Source: Flavobacteriaceae bacterium MAR_2009_75
GTDB lineage: Bacteria > Bacteroidota > Bacteroidia > Flavobacteriales > Flavobacteriaceae
DNA length: 64,000 nucleotides
Direction: 5' to 3'
Assembly (NCBI GenBank): GCA_002813285.1
Contig: PHTZ01000001.1
Location: 1,549,501 to 1,613,500, forward strand
Made by a program: the position numbers and the translations under genes. This document shows positions 9,334 through 18,810 of the stretch, piece after piece. Numbering within the stretch: position 1 is the stretch's first letter; each line of letters begins with the position of its first letter. Below the pieces are notes generated by a model. That model had not been told where the DNA came from, made no database searches, and saw nothing but the letters and a program-made list of their open reading frames with translations.

Positions 9334-12090
9334 ATGAGATGTCTCATACCAATTTTATGTTTAATTCTCTTCGCACCTCTCGGGCTATCAGGCCAAAACT
9401 TGTTACCCCCTATATACAATTACCGCGTATTTGAGTACAATGCAGCGGGACAAAATTGGGGACTGTCTGTAAATGCTCATGGTGAACTCTTTGGGGCAAA
9501 TGATAAAGGTCTTCTCCATTTTAATGGTGAAGAATGGGTATTGAACAAATTACCAAATGCTACTATAATACGATCAGTTGCTTCTGTCGACGATAAGATT
9601 TACACCGGATCTTATGAAGAATTTGGTTACTGGAAAAAGAACCGCACGGGAGTATTTGAGTATACCTCACTGACCCAACTTATAACCGACCACACCTTTA
9701 CTAACGAAGAATTCTGGCAAATTATACCCTACGGAGACAAGATAGCTTTTCGGTCATTTTCAACTCTCTATCTATACGAAGAGGATAGCATAAATATAAT
9801 CAATCCGGAGTTTGTAGTGACCAACATAGCAGCTGTCGACAACAAAATCTTAGTAGCATCTAAGAGTGATAGACTTTATGAACTAGTAGAAAATAAATTA
9901 CAACCTATCGATACGGGTAGTGATCTTGAAAGTTTTACAATCATTAGCATGGCGCCATTTCAAGATGGTTTTATAATAGGCACCCAGTTAAACGGAGCTT
10001 TTCTATATCGTATGGGTGAGCTGGAGCCTTTTGACGAGAAAATAAATCAGCTTTTAAAACAACATCAGTTGAATAAAATCCTTGCTATTTCATCAAATGA
10101 AATAGCATTCGGAACCATTAAAAACGGAATCTATCTCTATAATACCAAAAAGAAATCCATCAAAAATCTCAATAGGGCGACCGGTTTACAAAACAATACG
10201 GTGCTTTCTATGGCAAAGTTTGATAATCAAATATGGGCAGGTCTTGAAAATGGAATTGATCGTATCGACATTGAATCGCCTATCTCCTATTTCACAGACT
10301 ATTCAGGGTCATTAGGTACCACACACGACTTGGTGCATACCGATTCGATTACCTATTTGGGTAGTAATACCGGTATTTACTACTTAAATAACGACTTTCT
10401 GAACTTCATTAACGGTTCGCAAGGTCATGTGTGGGATCTTGAAATTATTGATAATGACATCATGGCCGGACACAATACGGCCACTTTTAGTTTAGACGAA
10501 TCTCGCCTCAAAAAAATCTCGCAAATTGCTGGTGGATATCAATTTGTTAGGGTTCCTGAAAGTTCGGCCACTTTTCTACAGGGCACCTATACCGGGGTTG
10601 CTAAATATAAAAGGGATAATGACAACAATTGGTCAATCAGTGAAATCAACGGAATTGATTTTCCGGTGAAACAACTGTGCTTCGAAGACGCCCGTACACT
10701 TTGGGCCGCGCACCCCTATAAAGGGTTATTTCGTTTTAAACTAGATGAAAATCTAACTTCTGTAGTTGAAAAAAAAGAATTTGGCTCAGAAGTTATTCCG
10801 AATATTTATCAAGTAAAGCTATACGAAATCAAAAACCAGATAATAATTCAAAGTGATGGTATCTGGTACAAGTACGACCCTATAATCGCAGAGCTTTCGA
10901 CTTTTGATGAATTCAAACCCTACAATCAAAAATCGATTATGTATGCCGATGGTGAGCATTTTTGGTTTATTGACAATGGCGCTAGCAAAGAAATTACTTA
11001 TACCGACCTTAAGGGCCAAACCATATCGATCAATGAAGGTCAGCTTAGTGAACGGCTCGTTCCGGATATGGAAAGGGTCATTAGAAAGAATGATTCCATA
11101 TACCTCTTGACCTTAAGTGATGGCTTTGCACAAATCAATCTCGCCAAATTACAACGTAACCTTGCGAATACCCACATACCTTCACCAAAATTATCTTTTT
11201 TTAAAGATATGGAACAAGCTCATACCGTAAGAGATTCAGCTTTTGAGATTTCTTACCCTAACTCTAGCGATATTGGTATGCAGTTCTCAGTTCCTAGCTT
11301 AATCAAACCTCGTTACTACTATGAATTAGCGGGGCCCATGAATAAGGAGGGCTATAGTGACCACGGCACCCTGAGCTTTCAGAATCTGCCTCATGGCGAA
11401 TACACAATGAGCGTTTCATCGGTTAGTATGGACAATAAAAAATCAACTCCGACAAAATTGGTATTCGAGATAGCCCCTCCTTGGTATCTGTCGACCTTGA
11501 GCATAATGGCCTATTTACTTGCCCTTGTCGGTATTATTTTACTTGTGCGTATGTACAACAGGCAAAAATTGAAGAAAAAGCATGAAACCCTAAAGATAAA
11601 ATTGGAGAGGGAGCAAGATGAGCGCATGGCCAAACTAGAAAAAGAAAAGCTGGAAAAAGAGATCAGAGGTAAACAAAATGAATTGGCACGCACCACAATG
11701 AGTGTAGCCAAAAAGAACGAACTTATTTTAGAGTTAAAAGATTTGATGTTAGTTAATAAAGATGCTTTCCCGAACAAAAGCCGCTATCGTTCCCTTACCA
11801 AAAAATTGGACAGTTCAATTAACGAAGACGAAGATTGGAAACAATTTGAAATGAACTTTAAAGAACTTCACAATGATTACTTTGAAAATTTATTGAAACA
11901 ATATCCCAAATTGACTCCGAAAGATTTAAAATTATGTGCTTATTTAAAAATGAACCTATCTACAAAAGAGATAGTACCATTAATGGCCATTACAGTTAGA
12001 GGAGTCGAAATACATCGCTACCGCCTTCGTAAAAAACTGGGAATTGATAGCTCCCAGAACCTTTCAAGCTTTTTAATAAAGTTCAAATGA
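9334..12090 (+). CDS. SusR-like membrane regulator: two-component-regulator beta-propeller, Y_Y_Y domain, TM helix, coiled coil, LuxR-type HTH
   Basis: I place the start at ATG 9334 rather than TTG 9325, giving 918 residues and a compact signal peptide (MRCLIPILCLILFAPLGLSGQ-like). Next come propeller repeats (for example YGDKIAFRSFSTLYLYE and MAKFDNQIWAGLENGIDRID), a Y_Y_Y domain (about residues 640-710), one membrane helix (about 717-741), a charged coiled coil rich in K and E (to about 800), and a C-terminal helix-turn-helix (about 858-918; LTPKDLKLCAYLKMNLSTKEI). There is no histidine kinase or receiver domain, so it is not a hybrid two-component sensor. The layout matches SusR-type regulators that bind oligosaccharide in the periplasm and DNA in the cytoplasm. 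It directly precedes a SusC/SusD operon on the same strand and is its probable activator. Confidence 0.85.
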   Translation: MRCLIPILCLILFAPLGLSGQNLLPPIYNYRVFEYNAAGQNWGLSVNAHGELFGANDKGLLHFNGEEWVLNKLPNATIIRSVASVDDKIYTGSYEEFGYWKKNRTGVFEYTSLTQLITDHTFTNEEFWQIIPYGDKIAFRSFSTLYLYEEDSINIINPEFVVTNIAAVDNKILVASKSDRLYELVENKLQPIDTGSDLESFTIISMAPFQDGFIIGTQLNGAFLYRMGELEPFDEKINQLLKQHQLNKILAISSNEIAFGTIKNGIYLYNTKKKSIKNLNRATGLQNNTVLSMAKFDNQIWAGLENGIDRIDIESPISYFTDYSGSLGTTHDLVHTDSITYLGSNTGIYYLNNDFLNFINGSQGHVWDLEIIDNDIMAGHNTATFSLDESRLKKISQIAGGYQFVRVPESSATFLQGTYTGVAKYKRDNDNNWSISEINGIDFPVKQLCFEDARTLWAAHPYKGLFRFKLDENLTSVVEKKEFGSEVIPNIYQVKLYEIKNQIIIQSDGIWYKYDPIIAELSTFDEFKPYNQKSIMYADGEHFWFIDNGASKEITYTDLKGQTISINEGQLSERLVPDMERVIRKNDSIYLLTLSDGFAQINLAKLQRNLANTHIPSPKLSFFKDMEQAHTVRDSAFEISYPNSSDIGMQFSVPSLIKPRYYYELAGPMNKEGYSDHGTLSFQNLPHGEYTMSVSSVSMDNKKSTPTKLVFEIAPPWYLSTLSIMAYLLALVGIILLVRMYNRQKLKKKHETLKIKLEREQDERMAKLEKEKLEKEIRGKQNELARTTMSVAKKNELILELKDLMLVNKDAFPNKSRYRSLTKKLDSSINEDEDWKQFEMNFKELHNDYFENLLKQYPKLTPKDLKLCAYLKMNLSTKEIVPLMAITVRGVEIHRYRLRKKLGIDSSQNLSSFLIKFK

Positions 12091-12141
12091 GGGCGTTATT
12101 TCAAAAATAATCTCATAAGTCTCATTGTCATACATTTAGAG

Positions 12142-12161
12142 ACTACGTCATCACTACATCA
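12142..12161 (+). promoter_or_regulatory. Candidate operator: tandem direct repeat ACTACRTCA, 11-bp period
   Basis: ACTACGTCA (12142-12150) is repeated as ACTACATCA (12153-12161), exactly one helical turn later, in the 260-bp gap between the SusR-like regulator and SusC. An inverted copy (TGATGTAGT) lies at 12244-12252. Two half-sites on the same helix face in front of a PUL operon would suit a regulator binding as a tandem dimer. Binding itself is inference. Confidence 0.4.
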
Positions 12162-12243
12162 ATCTGTTAAAATTAATATTAAGTTAACGCATCAAACTAC
12201 TGCAAACTCCTTGAAAAAAGGCGTTACGACACCCTAATATTAG

Positions 12244-12252
12244 TGATGTAGT
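12244..12252 (-). promoter_or_regulatory. Inverted copy of the ACTACATCA element
   Basis: TGATGTAGT is the exact reverse complement of the repeat at 12153-12161 and lies about 100 bp upstream of the SusC start codon. It could be a second operator half-site, allowing looping, or chance in AT-rich DNA. Confidence 0.3.
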
Positions 12253-12350
12253 TTTTATGTATGCCCAATAAAATTTCTCACTTCATCCTTTTAATATCTT
12301 GCATCCAACTTAACAACTTGATAATATTTCAACTCAATTATTAAACTATC

Positions 12351-15300
12351 ATGAAAATAAGAAGCTATTTTTTACCTATTTTCCTGTTTATGTGTCAGCT
12401 GACACTTTTTGCACAGGACGGTATTACGGTTTCGGGTATCATTAACGATGCAGACGGAACCCCTTTGCCGGGTGCCAGTATTGTAGTATCAGGAACCACA
12501 ACAGGAACACAAACCGATTTCGATGGAAATTACACCTTGAACGATGTACCCTCAAACGGAACATTATCGATTAGCTATATCGGTTTTACGTCAAAGGAAA
12601 TTGCAGTTAACGGTCAGACGACCATTAATGTGTCATTATCCGAAGACACCGAAACTCTGGAAGAAGTTGTCGTAGTCGGCTATGGAACGCAAAAGAAAGC
12701 GGACCTTACGGGATCGATTGCAACCGTGAAATCTGAAGACATTTCGAGAACCCCCTCAGGTGCGGCCATGCAATCATTGCAAGGTAAGGTAGCCGGTTTA
12801 CAGGTTGTGAGTAGCGGGGAGCCAGGTACGGGCCCAACTATTCGGGTGCGCGGTATTGGCTCATACGTTGATGGGGCCTCTAACCCCTTGTATGTGGTAG
12901 ATGGTACTTTTTATGATGATATCGATTTTCTGAACAACGAAGACATTGAAACCATATCTGTTTTAAAAGATGCTTCGGCATCAGCTATTTATGGGGTTAG
13001 GGCGGCCAATGGAGTTGTACTTATAGAAACTAAATCAGGTAAAGCGAACCAAAAGCCACAAGTGACCTACAATGGTTATCAAGGGGTTCAGATTGCACAC
13101 AACGTCGTGAAATTATCGAATTCAGAACAGTTTGCCACTCTCGCAAGAGAATCTGGTTCAGCCGCCGAAGCGCAATCTATCGAGAATGCCATACAACGAT
13201 ATGGCCGTAGTAGAATAAACCCAAACGTACCCAATGTAAATACAGATTGGTACGATTTGATTTTACGCCATGCCATGCAGCAAAACCACAGTTTAGGTGT
13301 TGCCGGCGGAACGGAATCTACAACCTACTCAGTAGGTTTAAGTTATTTCGAACAAGAAGGACTTCTTAGAATGAAGAACGACTACGAACGCTTCAACATT
13401 CGAACGAAATTGAACTTTGATATAAGCGACCGATTGAACGTAGGTGTCTCTTCATTGTTCAGTAACGCGACTCGTTATCGCCCAGAAAATGGGGCTTTTG
13501 CATCAGCTTACTTTGCGATACCTACAATGCCCGTCTTAGACCCTTTGAAAACAGATGCTTATCCAAGAGCGTATGCTAACGCACAAGATTTGGGTTATCG
13601 AGGCACACAGAACCCTTTTCCGTTGATGGAAAACACCGAAAACAGAAACAAGACCCGTAATACTTTGATGACTTTCGATATCAATTATCAATTAGTACCT
13701 GATAAATTGACTTTAAAATCTGCATACTATCACAATTACGAAACACTGGAGGTTCGAGAAATAAGACTTCCTTTCTTTTTCGGTAACGGAAATGCCTTTA
13801 GAGAGAACGCAGAACTTATCAAAAGAAACGAAACCTTCTCAGAACAAACTTGGGACAATACCATAACATATGACGATAGCTTTGGCGACCACAATCTCAC
13901 CGTTCTCGCAGGTACTTCCTTTAGAGATCGGTCGTTTGAATTGCTAGAGGCTAAAGGACTCAACTTCCCCAATGGACCGGGCATCGGTGATGAATCTTAC
14001 TATTTAGATTTAGCTAAGACAATTGACATAGAAAATGTAGGTGATGATGGTTCAAGACAATATTTCTTCTCTTATTTCAGTCGTATAGCCTACAACTTCA
14101 AGAATAAGTATCTCTTATATGGTACGTTTCGTGCAGATGGCACGAGCAAGTATCAAGAGAAATGGGGCTATTTCCCAACGGTCGGTGCGGGCTGGGTCTT
14201 ATCTGAAGAGTCATTTATGGAAAACAGTGGTTTCTTAGACTTTTTAAAGTTGAGGGCCAGTTGGGGCGAACTTGGCAATGCCAATGTTGCGGCCAGTACG
14301 GGAGGTATAACCTCAGAAGAGGTCAATGTAGCTTTCGGTGATGTACGTTACCCAGGTTTGGTGACGAGTAGTGATTTTGAAGCGCTAAAATGGGAGGTGA
14401 CCGCAGAAACCAATGCCGGTATTACGGCCAGAATGTTTCAAAATAAATTATCGTTAGAAGCAGATTACTTTACCAGGGAAACTAGGGACGCTGTAATTCC
14501 GGTATCAAGGCTCTTGGTTCCAGGCGAAACTAGACAGAACGTCGGTAAAATCAGAAATTCAGGTCTTGAATTCGTTCTCAACTGGAACCACCAAGTTTCT
14601 GAAGATTTCAGTTATACATTAGGAGCCAACTTCTCTACCCTTAAAAATGAAGTGTTGGATCTTGCGGGGCAAGAAAATTTAACCTCGGGTGGCGACCTTG
14701 CACAGCGTACCGTTGTTGGTGGTACCATTAACCCATTTTTTGGCCTTGAGGTGGCCGGTGTTTATCAAACCCCGGAGGAAATCGCGGGCGACCCCGCCGC
14801 ACAATCGGCTATCGCCGATGGACTTGTTGTCGAACCTGGTGATTTCAGATTTGTAGACCACAATGGTGATTCGGTAATAGACGCTCAAGATCGAGTAGAT
14901 TTAGGTTCATACCTACCCACGTATAATTTTGGTTTTAACTTAGGGTTGAATTACAAGGCCTTTGATTTCAATTTGAATATAATCGGCCAAGGGGGTAATG
15001 TGATAGCGAATCAAAAACGCTTTGCCATACGCCAAACGCCAGATCCGAATATCGATAGAGATTTTGCCATCAATCGTTGGAATGGTGCGGGAACTTCTAA
15101 TACCTACCCTTCGGCTCGTGGTATCAGAAACCCATGGAGCAATCAATTCTTGAACAGTTTCTTCGTTGAAAAAGGCGATTTCGTACGATTGCAAAACGTA
15201 ACCTTGGGCTATACCTTACCAGCCTTAACGGGTAAGTTCAACCCTGATATTAGATTTTACCTGACCGCCGAAAGGCCACTGACTTTCTTTAGCTACAACG

Positions 15301-15389
15301 GGTTTACCCCAGAGGTGCCCAATGGAAGAGACAATCAGACCTACCCGATTGCGGGCGTATATACTTTCGGCGTAAACATTAAAATTTAA
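12351..15389 (+). CDS. SusC/RagA-family TonB-dependent outer membrane transporter (PUL 1)
   Basis: A 1012-residue TonB-dependent transporter. It has a signal peptide (residues 1-22), an N-terminal CarboxypepD_reg/CnaB-like domain (ITVSGIINDADGTPLPGASI; GNYTLNDV), the SusC signature ETLEEVVVVGYGTQKK near residue 100 (TonB-box region), a plug domain with IRVRGIGSY, NPLYVVDG and KDASASAIYGVRAANGV, then a long beta barrel ending in VYTFGVNIKI. It imports oligosaccharides across the outer membrane together with the SusD partner encoded 10 bp downstream. The GH144 and GH3 enzymes of the same operon suggest beta-1,2-glucooligosaccharides as the ligand. Expression is likely controlled by the SusR-like protein upstream. 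Confidence 0.95.
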   Translation: MKIRSYFLPIFLFMCQLTLFAQDGITVSGIINDADGTPLPGASIVVSGTTTGTQTDFDGNYTLNDVPSNGTLSISYIGFTSKEIAVNGQTTINVSLSEDTETLEEVVVVGYGTQKKADLTGSIATVKSEDISRTPSGAAMQSLQGKVAGLQVVSSGEPGTGPTIRVRGIGSYVDGASNPLYVVDGTFYDDIDFLNNEDIETISVLKDASASAIYGVRAANGVVLIETKSGKANQKPQVTYNGYQGVQIAHNVVKLSNSEQFATLARESGSAAEAQSIENAIQRYGRSRINPNVPNVNTDWYDLILRHAMQQNHSLGVAGGTESTTYSVGLSYFEQEGLLRMKNDYERFNIRTKLNFDISDRLNVGVSSLFSNATRYRPENGAFASAYFAIPTMPVLDPLKTDAYPRAYANAQDLGYRGTQNPFPLMENTENRNKTRNTLMTFDINYQLVPDKLTLKSAYYHNYETLEVREIRLPFFFGNGNAFRENAELIKRNETFSEQTWDNTITYDDSFGDHNLTVLAGTSFRDRSFELLEAKGLNFPNGPGIGDESYYLDLAKTIDIENVGDDGSRQYFFSYFSRIAYNFKNKYLLYGTFRADGTSKYQEKWGYFPTVGAGWVLSEESFMENSGFLDFLKLRASWGELGNANVAASTGGITSEEVNVAFGDVRYPGLVTSSDFEALKWEVTAETNAGITARMFQNKLSLEADYFTRETRDAVIPVSRLLVPGETRQNVGKIRNSGLEFVLNWNHQVSEDFSYTLGANFSTLKNEVLDLAGQENLTSGGDLAQRTVVGGTINPFFGLEVAGVYQTPEEIAGDPAAQSAIADGLVVEPGDFRFVDHNGDSVIDAQDRVDLGSYLPTYNFGFNLGLNYKAFDFNLNIIGQGGNVIANQKRFAIRQTPDPNIDRDFAINRWNGAGTSNTYPSARGIRNPWSNQFLNSFFVEKGDFVRLQNVTLGYTLPALTGKFNPDIRFYLTAERPLTFFSYNGFTPEVPNGRDNQTYPIAGVYTFGVNIKI

Positions 15390-15399
15390 AAAACTAGCT

Positions 15400-16953
15400 A
15401 TGAAACATATTAATATAAAAGTGAACAAATTCGCCTTGCTCGTTGCCCTTATGGGTATAGGTTTGGTAGGATGTTCAGATGAACTAGATCAGCCCGAACT
15501 GAATAACAATTTTGCCGGAGGCACAGATTTCTCCAAAACAGATGATATGATTTTTTCGTTAACAGGCGCTTATCAGGCGATAGGTGACAGAGGCTGGGAA
15601 CAACCGTTAGTGGTTTCTACACGAGGTGACGATGTTAACGCTGCAGGAGATCAACAAGGCCTAAAAAACCAAGACCGCTACGTTTACGACAACTCCTTTT
15701 TCGGATCTCGTACATTATGGGAAACGTATTACCGTGATATTATTCGTGCACATACGGCCATGGAACAGATAAATAGATATATGGAGTTTGCCGATGAGGA
15801 AGGTATAGCCCAAGGCAACCAATACATCGCTGAAATTAAGGTGCTTCGTTCGATTTTATTGTTTCAACTATCGCAAGTATATGGCGCTGTATTTATTCCT
15901 GAATCCTCTGACCTTGACGCCTTCTCTGATGTAACTTCGGTTCCCACAAAAGATGAAGTAATGCAGCATATTTCTAATCAGATGGATGAAGCTATTCCGC
16001 TTTTACCCAACTTAAGGCCCAACGAACGTACGGATCTACCGGGTGCCGTAACCCGTTATACCGCTTTGATGGTCAAGGCCGTTGCAAATCAAGAATTAAA
16101 AAACTATCAGGAAGTAGCTGATGCAACGGGTCAAATCATCAGTTCGGGTAAATTTAGTTTATACCCCGATTTTTATGAACTGTTCAAGACTCCCGGAAAG
16201 TTAAGTGATGAAAGCTTGTTCGAGCTTCAATATTCCGATTTTGGAACTGGTGAAGGAGATAGGGTAAGTCACCTATATGCACCTTATGGACCAAATTCTT
16301 GGGACCCGAATGTAGACGGTTCTTCAAACGGTTGGGGCTTTTTCGAACCTAGTTTAAAATTTGTAGAATTCATGCTCGACCGTGGTGAGACCGAACGTTT
16401 AGAAACTTCTGTATTTTTCTCTCAGACAGGCATCGATAGTCTTTTGGCATCTACCGATTATACCGCCGAAGAACTGCCCTCGTTTGTTTCACCAATAACC
16501 AGGGATGACGATGAGAATACTTCAGAGGTTCGTTCGATATTTTCAAGCGGCAAACATTATCTACCGACCAATCAATTGATATCTGGTCGAACTGACTATG
16601 GCAGTAACAAGAATTATATCGTCTTCAGATATTCAGAAACACTGCTAATGTATGCCGAAGCGCTACTTCAAGGCGCTTCAAATTCAGCCCTATCCGCAGA
16701 TGAAGCCGTAAACTTGGTACGGCAAAGAGCCGGCTTAGCACCCCTTAGCGGTGTAACCTTGGATCAGGTCATTGATGAAAAATATGCTGAACTGGCGATG
16801 GAATGGGGCAAGCGTTTCTTTGACATGGTTCGTCTCGAACGTTACGACGAATTAAGTTATGATGGAAGAACTTTCACTGCTGACAAAACCTTTGTCACCT
16901 ATCATCAAGACCAAATAGACGAATTTCCTATTCTAGGAGAGGTAGCAAACTAA
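15400..16953 (+). CDS. SusD/RagB-family surface glycan-binding lipoprotein (PUL 1)
   Basis: A 517-residue lipoprotein (lipobox LVGC, Cys25) with the SusD/RagB architecture: an N-terminal TPR-like part (TLWETYYRDIIRAHTAMEQI; the AEIKVLRSILLFQLSQVYG helix) and a C-terminal part with the typical LMYAEALLQGA, AVNLVRQRAGL and AELAMEWGKRFFDMVRLER signatures. SusD caps the SusC barrel at the cell surface and binds the glycan. It lies 10 bp after SusC and 12 bp before the LamG lipoprotein, so one transcript is likely. Confidence 0.95.
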   Translation: MKHINIKVNKFALLVALMGIGLVGCSDELDQPELNNNFAGGTDFSKTDDMIFSLTGAYQAIGDRGWEQPLVVSTRGDDVNAAGDQQGLKNQDRYVYDNSFFGSRTLWETYYRDIIRAHTAMEQINRYMEFADEEGIAQGNQYIAEIKVLRSILLFQLSQVYGAVFIPESSDLDAFSDVTSVPTKDEVMQHISNQMDEAIPLLPNLRPNERTDLPGAVTRYTALMVKAVANQELKNYQEVADATGQIISSGKFSLYPDFYELFKTPGKLSDESLFELQYSDFGTGEGDRVSHLYAPYGPNSWDPNVDGSSNGWGFFEPSLKFVEFMLDRGETERLETSVFFSQTGIDSLLASTDYTAEELPSFVSPITRDDDENTSEVRSIFSSGKHYLPTNQLISGRTDYGSNKNYIVFRYSETLLMYAEALLQGASNSALSADEAVNLVRQRAGLAPLSGVTLDQVIDEKYAELAMEWGKRFFDMVRLERYDELSYDGRTFTADKTFVTYHQDQIDEFPILGEVAN

Positions 16954-16965
16954 AAAACAAACAAG

Positions 16966-18759
16966 ATGAAAAACATATTCAAAATAGGGTTGGCCGCATT
17001 CTTTGGGGTTATACTGTATAGTTGTGATGAGGGTATAGACGCTCTTACGGAAATCGACCCAGGTACCGATGCATCGGCACCAACAATTACAATTAACTCG
17101 CCTACGGAAGGTCTAGCCGTTAAGGTGAATGAAGAACTGGCCACGATTACGATAGATTTCGAGGCACAGGATGATATTGAACTTGGTTCAGTGAATGTAT
17201 CTCTTAACGGGACTGAAATAAGAAGCTATACCAGTTTTAAAGATTACAGAAGATTAGTAATCGATGATTTGACGTACAATCAATTGGGAGATGGCGACCA
17301 TGTTTTAACTATTGTCGCTAATGATCTCTATGGTAAATCAACGACAGAAACCGTCAACTTCACCAAAGAACCGGCTTATATTTCTAAGTATCCCGGAGAA
17401 ATTCTTTACATGCCATTTGAAGGAGGTTATGTAGATCTTTTGAGTTTTGAAGAAGCCAGTAAAAACGGAAGCCCTTCTATAAGTGAAGAAGCTTTGGCGG
17501 GCAATGGCGCCTATGCCGGTGCTGAAGATGCTTATTTGACCTTGGACCCCGAACGATTTAAAAATTCAGAAATCAGTGCCATATTCTGGTTAAAGTTGAA
17601 TGCCGTACCCGATAGAGCCGGACTCTTGGCCATGAGCTCCCCTCTAAATGAAACTGGAGGCAATGTATTGACAAATGGTTTTCGATTTTTTAGAGAAAGT
17701 GCAGCTAACAAACAAAGATTCAAACTAAATGTAGGTACCGGTGCCGGAAATTCTTGGTTCGATGGTGGTGAAGCTGCGGACGTTGATACCAATACAAATG
17801 AGTGGATCAATCTGGCATTTACGATTTCAGGTACAGAAGCCGTTGTTTATATTGATGGGCAAGTAGTTTCACAAGGTACTCTTGACGGATTAGATTGGAC
17901 TGATGTCAATGTGTTATCCATTATGTCGGGGGCACCTAACTTTTCTGGATGGAACCATCTTTCAGACCAAAGCCTAATGGACGAACTACGAATATTTGAC
18001 CGCGCCATCACTCAAGAAGAAGTGCAACAAATCATACAAGATGATTCTGGCATTGTAGTCTCCGATTATCCACCTACTTTCGATGGAGAGATGTTCTATA
18101 TGCCCTTTGAAGGCGACTACACGAACCTTTTTACATCTACCGAGGCAGAAGTAGTTGGTACTCCCAGTTTTGCCGGAGAAAGCGCTGCAGGCGATGATGC
18201 CTATGCAGGTGCTGCCGACTCTTACTTAACGTACCCCGCCAACGGGTTGACCACTGATGAGTTCAGTGCGACATTTTGGTACAAGGTCAACCCTGAACCT
18301 GGCAATGCCGGAATACTGGTGATGAGTCCTGAAGATTCTGAAAATGCCGACTTCCCAGAAATTCAAAATTTACGAACCAGTGGTTTCCGTTTCTTTAGAG
18401 AGGGTGATGCCACCCGACAGATATTTAAATTGAACGTAGGTACCGGTGAAGGTGAAACATGGGTTGACGGCGGTGACGCCGCAGCCTTCGACCCCACCGA
18501 CGCTGGTTGGGTACATATGGCATTTACCATATCTAGTGATACGGCCATCATTTATTTTGATGGTGAACCGGTCGCGCAAAACGCTTTAGGCGTAGGCATC
18601 GATTGGTCTGGTTGTGATTTGTTATCGATAGCATCAGGGGCACCAAGATTTACGCAATGGAATCACTTAGCAGACTCTAGTTTTATCGATGAACTTCGAT
18701 TCTATAATAAGGCGTTGTCTCAAGAAGAAATTATGGAAGTCCGCAATACGGACCTCTAA
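16966..18759 (+). CDS. Surface glycan-binding lipoprotein candidate with two tandem LamG/concanavalin-like repeats
   Basis: A 597-residue lipoprotein (lipobox LYSC, Cys20). After it comes an Ig/cadherin-like domain (PTITINSPTEGLAVKV to about residue 130), then two homologous LamG-like jelly-roll repeats, about residues 144-352 and 374-597. Both start with YMPFEG, share YAGA.D.YLT, FSA.FW, NGFRFFRE or SGFRFFRE, FKLNVGTG and WNHL.D.S..DELR, so they arose by internal duplication. The position right after SusD is where SusE/SusF-type or SGBP proteins are found, so it probably holds the polysaccharide at the surface; the alternative is an enzymatic GH16-like role, for which I see no ExDxxE motif. 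Confidence 0.8.
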   Translation: MKNIFKIGLAAFFGVILYSCDEGIDALTEIDPGTDASAPTITINSPTEGLAVKVNEELATITIDFEAQDDIELGSVNVSLNGTEIRSYTSFKDYRRLVIDDLTYNQLGDGDHVLTIVANDLYGKSTTETVNFTKEPAYISKYPGEILYMPFEGGYVDLLSFEEASKNGSPSISEEALAGNGAYAGAEDAYLTLDPERFKNSEISAIFWLKLNAVPDRAGLLAMSSPLNETGGNVLTNGFRFFRESAANKQRFKLNVGTGAGNSWFDGGEAADVDTNTNEWINLAFTISGTEAVVYIDGQVVSQGTLDGLDWTDVNVLSIMSGAPNFSGWNHLSDQSLMDELRIFDRAITQEEVQQIIQDDSGIVVSDYPPTFDGEMFYMPFEGDYTNLFTSTEAEVVGTPSFAGESAAGDDAYAGAADSYLTYPANGLTTDEFSATFWYKVNPEPGNAGILVMSPEDSENADFPEIQNLRTSGFRFFREGDATRQIFKLNVGTGEGETWVDGGDAAAFDPTDAGWVHMAFTISSDTAIIYFDGEPVAQNALGVGIDWSGCDLLSIASGAPRFTQWNHLADSSFIDELRFYNKALSQEEIMEVRNTDL

Positions 18760-18810
18760 GATAGTTGATAGTTAGTTTTTTTAAGTTAATTCAATTTGAA
18801 TAACATTCAT

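Noticed and set aside
12087-12115. Hairpin TGAG...TTATTT/AAATAA...CTCA behind the SusR-like gene
   Set aside because: Pure A/T core stem and no T-run after it, so not called a terminator.
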